Part shown: positions 58,790 through 64,000 of the stretch, piece after piece
Layout: each line of letters begins with the position of its first letter
Position numbering within the stretch: position 1 is the first letter of the stretch
Source: Limosilactobacillus fermentum
GTDB taxonomy: Bacteria > Bacillota > Bacilli > Lactobacillales > Lactobacillaceae
Direction: 5' to 3'
Assembly (NCBI RefSeq): GCF_013394085.1
Contig: NZ_CP040910.1
Coordinates: forward strand, 1,036,903 to 1,100,902
DNA length: 64,000 nt
Translations under genes and position numbers: made by a program
Notes under the pieces: generated by a model
Database searches by the model: none
Seen by the model: only the letters and a program-made list of their open reading frames with translations
What the model was told of the DNA's origin: nothing

Positions 58790-59974
58790 ATGACTTATCG
58801 TTTTTCTAAATTTGTTCCTAAAACCACCACCGATCCGGTGGGCGACATCCTGCGGGTGGCCGGTCACCCCGGCGTGATCTCCTTTGCCGGGGGACTGCCG
58901 GCGCCGGAACTGTTCCCAGTTGAAAAGGTCCAAGCGGCGGCCCAGGCAGCGCTCGCTGAGCATGGCGCCGCCGCCCTCCAATATGGTAGCGCCCAAGGCG
59001 TTCCCCAGCTCCTCGACGTCATCACCGACCGAATTAAGCGGGAGCAGATCAACGCGACACGAGAAAACGTACTGGTCACCACCGGCTCCCAGCAGGTCCT
59101 CGACCTGGTGGCCAAACTCTTTATCAACCCGGGTGACTCCGTGATCGTCGAAGAACCCACCTATCTCTGTGCCGTTGACGCCTTCAAGTCTTACGGCGCT
59201 AACTTAGTCGGGGTCGAAATGGACGACGATGGGATCCGGGTTGACGAGCTCGAACAAGTCCTTAAGAACCGGGATGACGTTAAGCTCCTCTACACCATCC
59301 CCAACTACCAGAACCCGACCGGGCGCTCGATGCCGGCAGAACGGCGCCAACAGATCGCCCAACTGGCGGAAAAGTACGACCTGATCGTCTTAGAAGACAA
59401 CCCCTACGGCGAAATCAACTTCACCGGCGAACGGATCCCGTCGATCAAGTCGTATGATCAGAGTGGCCACGTCATCTACACCTCAACCTTCTCCAAGATC
59501 TTGGCACCGGGGATGCGAGTTGGCTGGCTGATCGCAGACGAGGAATTGATCCCCCACTTCACGATGCTCAAGCAAACCGTCGACCTGCACACCGATAATT
59601 TCACCCAGTACACGATCGCCAAGTTCTTTGAGCAAAACGACGTCGATGAACACGTCCGGCAAATCACCGACCTTTACCGCAGCCGCAAGGACGCCATGAT
59701 CGCGGCGATGGAAAAGTACTTCCCGGCCGACGTCAAATTCTCCCGGCCCACCGGGGGGATGTTCCTCTGGGTCGAGGTTCCGGGTGGGGTGGACACCCAA
59801 GCCCTGTTTAACGAGTGCATCGCTAATCACGTTGCCTTTGTGCCGGGTGAACCTTTCTACCCGAAGGACGCGCCCGCCGGCAAGTTCCGCTTGAACTTCT
59901 CTAACACCCCGGCTGACCAGATTGAGGTCGGCATCCAGCGCTTGGCGGAGGCCTTGGTTGCTACGCCGGTCTAA
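58790..59974 (+). CDS. PLP-dependent aminotransferase, fold type I (probably branched-chain or aromatic)
   Basis: 394 residues. ISFAGGLPAPELFP, QYGSAQGVPQLLDVI, TTGSQQVLDLVAKLF, the Asn/Tyr segment PNYQNPTGR and the PLP lysine in TSTFSKILAPGMRVGW are those of the LysN/AadR-like aminotransferases, which accept 2-aminoadipate, leucine or aromatic amino acids. The leucine-rich leader upstream points to branched-chain substrates. Start ATG 58790 behind GAAAGGGG. Confidence 0.88.
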   Translation: MTYRFSKFVPKTTTDPVGDILRVAGHPGVISFAGGLPAPELFPVEKVQAAAQAALAEHGAAALQYGSAQGVPQLLDVITDRIKREQINATRENVLVTTGSQQVLDLVAKLFINPGDSVIVEEPTYLCAVDAFKSYGANLVGVEMDDDGIRVDELEQVLKNRDDVKLLYTIPNYQNPTGRSMPAERRQQIAQLAEKYDLIVLEDNPYGEINFTGERIPSIKSYDQSGHVIYTSTFSKILAPGMRVGWLIADEELIPHFTMLKQTVDLHTDNFTQYTIAKFFEQNDVDEHVRQITDLYRSRKDAMIAAMEKYFPADVKFSRPTGGMFLWVEVPGGVDTQALFNECIANHVAFVPGEPFYPKDAPAGKFRLNFSNTPADQIEVGIQRLAEALVATPV

Positions 59975-59980
59975 ACACGG

Positions 59981-60031
59981 AAAACTAAAACGCCCTGCTG
60001 AGCAAGCGACTCACCAGGGCGTTTTAGTTTT
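59981..60031 (+). terminator. Terminator of the aminotransferase gene
   Basis: AAAACTAAAACGCCCTG pairs perfectly (17 bp) with CAGGGCGTTTTAGTTTT. Confidence 0.92.
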
Positions 60032-60102
60032 ATTTATCCGATTATCAATTTTATGAATATGATGGAAGGGGATACTTAGGCATTTTCTGTTTACACCAAA
60101 AA

Positions 60103-60149
60103 AGAGCAAGGGGTCGGAAAAACAGATTTTTCCCGGTCCCTTGCTCTTT
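60103..60149 (-). terminator. Terminator of the guanine deaminase gene
   Basis: AAAGAGCAAGGGGTCGG ... CCGGTCCCTTGCTCTTT, stem with A/T flanks. Confidence 0.85.
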
Positions 60150-61481
60150 TTAATCGCGTACTTGGTACACCCAGTTGCCGTTGACCATCACCGCCGCTAC
60201 CGTTGAGCGGTTAGCCTGGTACATCAGGCGTTCAAAGCGTTCCAGGGGGCTTTCGCTTGGCCACGGGTGCGGGTCAGTTAAAATCTGGAGGTCGGCTTGG
60301 CACCCGGCTTCGATTGCCCCAACTGGCAGGTTCAAGGCCTCCGCTCCACCCTTGGTCGCCAGGTAGAAGGCGGCGGGCATTGAGATCCGGGAGTCAGGGG
60401 CCCCGTGGTCGGCATTGGTTACCCCATCGGTACGGACCTGAGAAAGGGCGACGGCGTGGCGGATGTTATCGTACAGGCTCGGCGAGTAACCACCGGAGAT
60501 GTCGGTCCCGAGCCCGACCTCGTTGCCCGCCGCCAGTAATTGCTTAACCGGTAGCACGCCGTTACCGAAGTAGGCGTTAGAAATTGGGCAGTGGGCCAGG
60601 GCCGTTCCTCGCTCGTGCAGTAACTTCGCGTCCGCCTCGGTCAGCTGGGTTCCGTGGGCCAGCACCGTCTTGTCGGTTAAGAGGCCAAAACGATCCAGCA
60701 CTTCGGCATCGTGAATTCCGAACCGGTCAATCGCGTACTGGTGCTCCCAGTTACTTTCCGACACGTGGGATTGGATCGGCAGGTCGTACTTTTGCGCTAG
60801 TTTCCCCAAACCAGCCAGGGTTCCATCGGTGCACGATGGCACGAAGCGGGGCGTGATCACCGGTAGCGGCGCCAGTGGCTCGTCTTACCCCAGTAATTCT
60901 AGGGCCTGGATGAAACGTTCGGTCTCGGCGATCGCCTCCTCGCTGCTTCGATCGCGGTAATAGGCCGGGGTTTGGTCGGGATTATCCATCGCCACACGCC
61001 CGATCGCGCTCCGTAAGCCCTGATCCATGCACTCGCGGGCCAGGACCAAGTTGGCCTCGGTGTGGATGGTGCCGAAAAAGAGGACCGTCGTGGTTCCGTT
61101 GGCTAAAAGGGTGTGGACCAGGTCGTGGTAGACCGTTTGGACGAACTCAAGGTCCTCGTACTTAGCCTCCAAGGGAAAAGTGTAATCGTTGAGCCATTCG
61201 TTGAGCGGCTTATCGAGGGCGTGACCAGCCTGGGGCCACTGCGGGGCGTGGACGTGCAGGTCCACAAAGCCGGGCACGAGCACTTGGCCGGGGGTTAGTT
61301 TGGTCAGCCGGCCGGCCGCTTGGGCTTGTCGCAGGTGTCCTTGGTAGTCGGCATCGTTGGGCGTTAAAACGGCGATAATCTTGCCGGTTTGGTTAATTTC
61401 AACCAGGGCGTCTTGAAGGTAGGCAACGTGATGCGGGTCGTCCGGTGTGTAGACCGGCCCGAGAATGGCGGTTTTTAACAT
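60150..61481 (-). pseudogene. guaD: Guanine deaminase interrupted by an in-frame TAA
   Basis: 444 codons in one frame apart from a TAA at 60885-60887. Before it: metal-binding DLHVHAPQ, the start MLKTAILGPVYTP and ALDKPLNEWLNDYTFP. After it: ITPRFVPSCT, QSHVSESN, LAHGTQL, AHCPISNAYFGNG and GLGTDISGGY, so every zinc ligand and substrate residue is present. Removing the stop gives a normal guanine deaminase (guanine to xanthine). The second part could restart at GTG 60860, but as two pieces activity is unlikely. RBS AGGAGGAA for the first part. Confidence 0.85.
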
Positions 61482-61542
61482 GGCTTCCTCCTATGAATGT
61501 GACAGCTTACCGTTTAATGTTATCACGAACTTTTTTACAAAA

Positions 61543-61586
61543 AAAGCAACGCCCCTACTTTCATCACTGAAAATTAGGGCGCTGCA
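61543..61586 (-). terminator. Terminator of the M20 peptidase gene
   Basis: Minus strand GCAGCGCCCTA ... TAGGGGCGTTGC followed by seven T. Confidence 0.8.
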
Positions 61587-61602
61587 CTTTTAACTAAAAC
61601 GG

Positions 61603-62754
61603 TTACTTGCCGAAGAATTCATTAGCGAACTGTTGGTAGAAGGCAATCGCCTGGTGATAGGCGGCGAGGCTGACCCATTCGTTAGGCTGGTGCTGACTGT
61701 CACTGCCGGGGCCGACCATCACGATTGGGTAGTCACCCTTGGCCCGAACGAACTCGGAGCCGTCACTAGCCCCGGTTCCGCCGACCGGGGTCAAGGTGTG
61801 ACCAAAGACCTCCAGGCCAACCTTTTGAAGCAGTTGAACCAGCGGGGAGTGGGCGTCGCCGGGCATCGGTTCCTCGGGGTAAATGTAATCGACGCTGAGC
61901 TGGTAGCCCGGCTTGGCGTTTAATTCGGCGATCAAGCCATCGATCACATCAAAGATCACCTGGTTAGTGTAACCCGGGATCGTCCGGATGTTGCCAGAGA
62001 GCTCGGCTTGGGACGGGACGGAATTAATCTGTTCACCGCCCTTAATCAGGGTAATCAAACTGGTAAGTTTCCCGAGTACCGGATCCTTTTTATCCAAGCG
62101 GGCTAGGCGGGCTTGAACCTCATTGGCAAACTCCAAGAGGTGGGCGATTGCATCTTCACCCTCGTGGGGCCTAGAAGAGTGGGCGGCGATTCCCTTGGAG
62201 GTAACGTGGTAGTCCACGACGCCCTTGCTGGTGTAGCAAATTTGCCGCATTCCGTCGGTCGGTTCGGCGATCACCAACGCACTCAGGTCGTCGGCGAGCC
62301 CGGCATCGGTGACTTGCGCCGCCCCGTATTCGCCGGATTCTTCACCGACCGTGGCGATTAACTTGATCTTGCCCGGGACCTTCTTTTCTTCCAGCATGGC
62401 CAGCATCGCGCAGACAACTGCCGCCAAGCCACTCTTCATGTCCGAAGCACCACGCCCAATCAGGCGCCCCTCCTTGATGGTCGGTACAAAGGGGTCGGTG
62501 TCCCAATCAGCCAGGTCACCGGGGTCCACGACGTCTTGGTGCCCGGAAAAGCCTAACGCGGTCTCCCCCTCCCCAATCGTGACAATCAAATTGCTGCGGC
62601 CGGGTGAATATGCCAACTCCTCAATCGTAACCCCCTGATCTTCGTAAGGGGCAAAGAGACTCGCTAAGTAATCGGCGACCTCTTTTTCATTATCATTCAC
62701 GGTTGGAATGGCGATCACCTTTTTTAAAATCTCCTCTGCGTGCGCTTGATCCAT
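61603..62754 (-). CDS. M20-family ArgE/DapE-type metallo-deacylase
   Basis: 383 residues. Zinc ligands and bridge: GFSGHQDVVDPGD (His, Asp), GRGASDMKSGLAAVV (Asp), ATVGEESGEYGA (Glu pair), AEPTDG and the final His in DSQHQPNEW. The dimerisation domain lies between. Typical for succinyl-diaminopimelate desuccinylase or acetylornithine deacetylase; which of the two cannot be said. I start it at ATG 62754 behind GAGGAGGAA; the upstream extension (to 62847) has no ribosome site. Confidence 0.88.
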   Translation of the reverse strand: MDQAHAEEILKKVIAIPTVNDNEKEVADYLASLFAPYEDQGVTIEELAYSPGRSNLIVTIGEGETALGFSGHQDVVDPGDLADWDTDPFVPTIKEGRLIGRGASDMKSGLAAVVCAMLAMLEEKKVPGKIKLIATVGEESGEYGAAQVTDAGLADDLSALVIAEPTDGMRQICYTSKGVVDYHVTSKGIAAHSSRPHEGEDAIAHLLEFANEVQARLARLDKKDPVLGKLTSLITLIKGGEQINSVPSQAELSGNIRTIPGYTNQVIFDVIDGLIAELNAKPGYQLSVDYIYPEEPMPGDAHSPLVQLLQKVGLEVFGHTLTPVGGTGASDGSEFVRAKGDYPIVMVGPGSDSQHQPNEWVSLAAYHQAIAFYQQFANEFFGK

Positions 62755-62863
62755 GACGGTTCCTCCTCTTAAAATATTTAAGCATATCATACACTTGTTA
62801 TACATTATAAACAAGTTAATCCCGTTTTTCATTAATAACATTTGCATATTTAATCATTAGCGG

Positions 62864-62908
62864 ATTAAAAAGCTCCCCCAGCGGTGCTGCATGGGGGAGC
62901 TTTTATTA
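62864..62908. terminator. Strong stem-loop upstream of the M20 gene
   Basis: AAAAAGCTCCCCCAGC ... GCATGGGGGAGCTTTTA; 9-10 bp of stem with A and T flanks, a terminator from either side. Confidence 0.85.
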
Positions 62909-63010
62909 ATTTGAAAAATTTACTTTTTCCAGGAATTGCAGGTTTTGCATAAGGTTGAAATGGATCTACTTCCTTTCAAAATACTCCTACTATTGAACGT
63001 TCAACCACCC

Positions 63011-63439
63011 CTACTTAATTTCGGCGTGGCGGATGAAGTCGAGCTTAGTAATCACTTCGATTAACTGGGAAATGGTTAGCAGCAGGGCCCCACCTTGAAC
63101 CGTCGTCTTTAGAAAGCCGCTGGACGCATCGAAGTAGTGCTTGGCACCAGCTAATTCCATCACGTGCTTAATCTAATTGTTGGTGTAGCCCGCATCAGAA
63201 AATTCGTCCTTTAACCAACCGGTGTCGACGATTTGGTACTGGTCAGCACCAATTAGATCAATGTAGAGATGGTAATTTTCGTGAACATCCGCATCATAAA
63301 CCGGTAGTTGAACCTGGATCCCATCTTCTTCCGTGTTCTTAAAGCTGATCTGGTCCTTGGCCCAATCGTGGTATTGTTCCGCTAGTTCCTGGGCGTCAAA
63401 AATTGGCTTGTTAGGGCGCTTTTGCCCTTCTTCGTCCAA
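63011..63439 (-). pseudogene. DUF1828-like protein with an in-frame TAG
   Basis: One frame of about 143 codons interrupted by TAG at 63173-63175. The first part carries GIQVQLPVYDADVHENYHLY and the acidic IVDTGWLKDEFSDAGYTN, which resemble the DUF1828 pattern (strand, D-x-H, DxG). The second part continues IKHVMELAGAKHYFD and ends FIRHAEIK. Function unknown. It follows an HTH remnant in the same orientation, so the pair may be a broken toxin-antitoxin or phage-derived unit. Confidence 0.5.
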
Positions 63440-63648
63440 TTCACGGGGGGGCGGTCCAACCCCATCCCCGCCGTCATCACCACCAATATCCGGCCAAATT
63501 CACGGATCGTGCCGGCCGGGAACTTTTCCGGGTGGTTGCGCTAGGTATTGCGAACGTAACTTTCGCCGTGGCCCCAGATCTTAGAGGCTTTCTTGAGCGG
63601 CCTTGTTAATGACCCGTAAAAATCAACAATCTCTATAACGTCGTACAT
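63440..63648 (-). pseudogene. Helix-turn-helix protein remnant with an in-frame TAG
   Basis: Begins MYDVIEIVDFYGSLTRPLKK, has ASKIWGHGESYVRNT, then a TAG at 63541-63543, and continues RNHPEKFPAGTIREFGRILV. The pattern ASxIWGxGxSYVRNTYRxHPEKFPAGTxR is familiar from lactobacillus HTH proteins that accompany DUF1828-type partners. The TAG stands where a Tyr is expected. Without it the gene would encode about 70-90 residues. Confidence 0.5.
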
Positions 63649-63662
63649 AGGGGTTTAATGGC

Positions 63663-64000
63663 TTAGCACCCTAATTTTGTTGTTTGCAATGCTTCTTTTA
63701 GTTCTTTGACCCGTTCTTCAAGCTGGTCAATTACCTGGTTAAATTTATCATCACCCAGACCAGTTGGATCGTCCAGCCCCCAATTCTGGCGCATTTGAGC
63801 GGGGAGGCTGGGGCACTGGACGCCACAGCCCATCGTAATCACTACGTCCACCTGGGGAAGGTCGGTCAGGGCCTTGTTGTGTTGCCCATTGGCCAACATG
63901 TCAATTCCGTAGCGCTCCTTAACGAGCCGGACGGCATCCGGGTTAATCGTCCTTTTGGGGGCAGTTCCCGCCGAGTAACTATCAAAAACGTCGCTGGCCA
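63663..64000 (-). CDS. ArsC-type arsenate reductase / low-MW phosphatase, C-terminal part
   Basis: The frame runs off the right edge. The visible ~112 residues contain DSYSAGTAPKRTINPDAV, then VDVVITMGCGVQCPSLPAQM and WGLDDPTGLGDDKFNQVIDQ, the second-Cys and DDPxG signatures of thioredoxin-coupled ArsC. The active-site CxxN/SxR loop would lie beyond the window. Arsenate detoxification is the family role. Confidence 0.85.
   Translation of the reverse strand, partial: ASDVFDSYSAGTAPKRTINPDAVRLVKERYGIDMLANGQHNKALTDLPQVDVVITMGCGVQCPSLPAQMRQNWGLDDPTGLGDDKFNQVIDQLEERVKELKEALQTTKLGC

Overview
The window looks like a chromosomal segment of a heterofermentative lactobacillus, most likely Limosilactobacillus fermentum or a close relative. 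This rests on gene content, not on an rRNA gene (none is present): a PadA/PadR phenolic-acid decarboxylase pair almost identical to the lactobacillus family, an L-2-hydroxyisocaproate dehydrogenase, CitXG, an AAT-family permease, Firmicute-type GGAGG ribosome sites, moderately high GC coding DNA and CcpA-type cre sites.

Layout. 1-5.0 kb: TetR-controlled oxidoreductase, a small tyrosine recombinase, and a decayed citrate locus (CitXG plus a beheaded SorC-type regulator). 5-10 kb: cre-controlled alcohol dehydrogenase, a phage tail remnant, a T-box-controlled hydroxyacid dehydrogenase and an IS30-family element broken by a 26-bp tandem duplication. 10-15.2 kb: a thioesterase/MenB/MenE/MFS block that could convert o-succinylbenzoate to DHNA, then an NADP-type secondary alcohol dehydrogenase. 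15.4-19.5 kb: a reverse-transsulfuration operon behind a cysteine leader peptide, then ACT and DUF711 genes. 19.6-39 kb: regulators, a fumarate-reductase-like flavoprotein with its LysR neighbour, thiolase, transporters, PgpA, and a 782-residue PLD-like/AAA ATPase. 39-53.7 kb: hydroxyacyl-CoA dehydrogenase behind a duplicated promoter, secreted nuclease, PepD, a permease behind a threonine leader peptide, an LPQTG protein, DXS, Ndk, PadR/PadA. 53.8-64 kb: tRNA-Leu, an intact IS200/IS605 element with TnpB, an amino-acid binding lipoprotein, glutamate-cysteine ligase, an aminotransferase behind a leucine leader peptide, a nonsense-mutated guanine deaminase, an M20 peptidase, decayed small genes and an ArsC-type protein cut by the window end.

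The most interesting points are regulatory. Three amino-acid genes carry classical leader-peptide attenuators (Cys, Thr, Leu) with a consensus promoter, a strong ribosome site, a run of the relevant codons, mutually exclusive stems and a U-tailed terminator just before the gene; a fourth (hydroxyisocaproate dehydrogenase) carries a T-box. In addition, six gene ends carry the same composite element: a rho-independent terminator followed by a conserved, roughly 110-nt imperfect palindrome in fixed orientation. I do not recognise that family. Several genes are broken by single in-frame stops or small duplications, so the segment shows active gene decay alongside intact metabolism.
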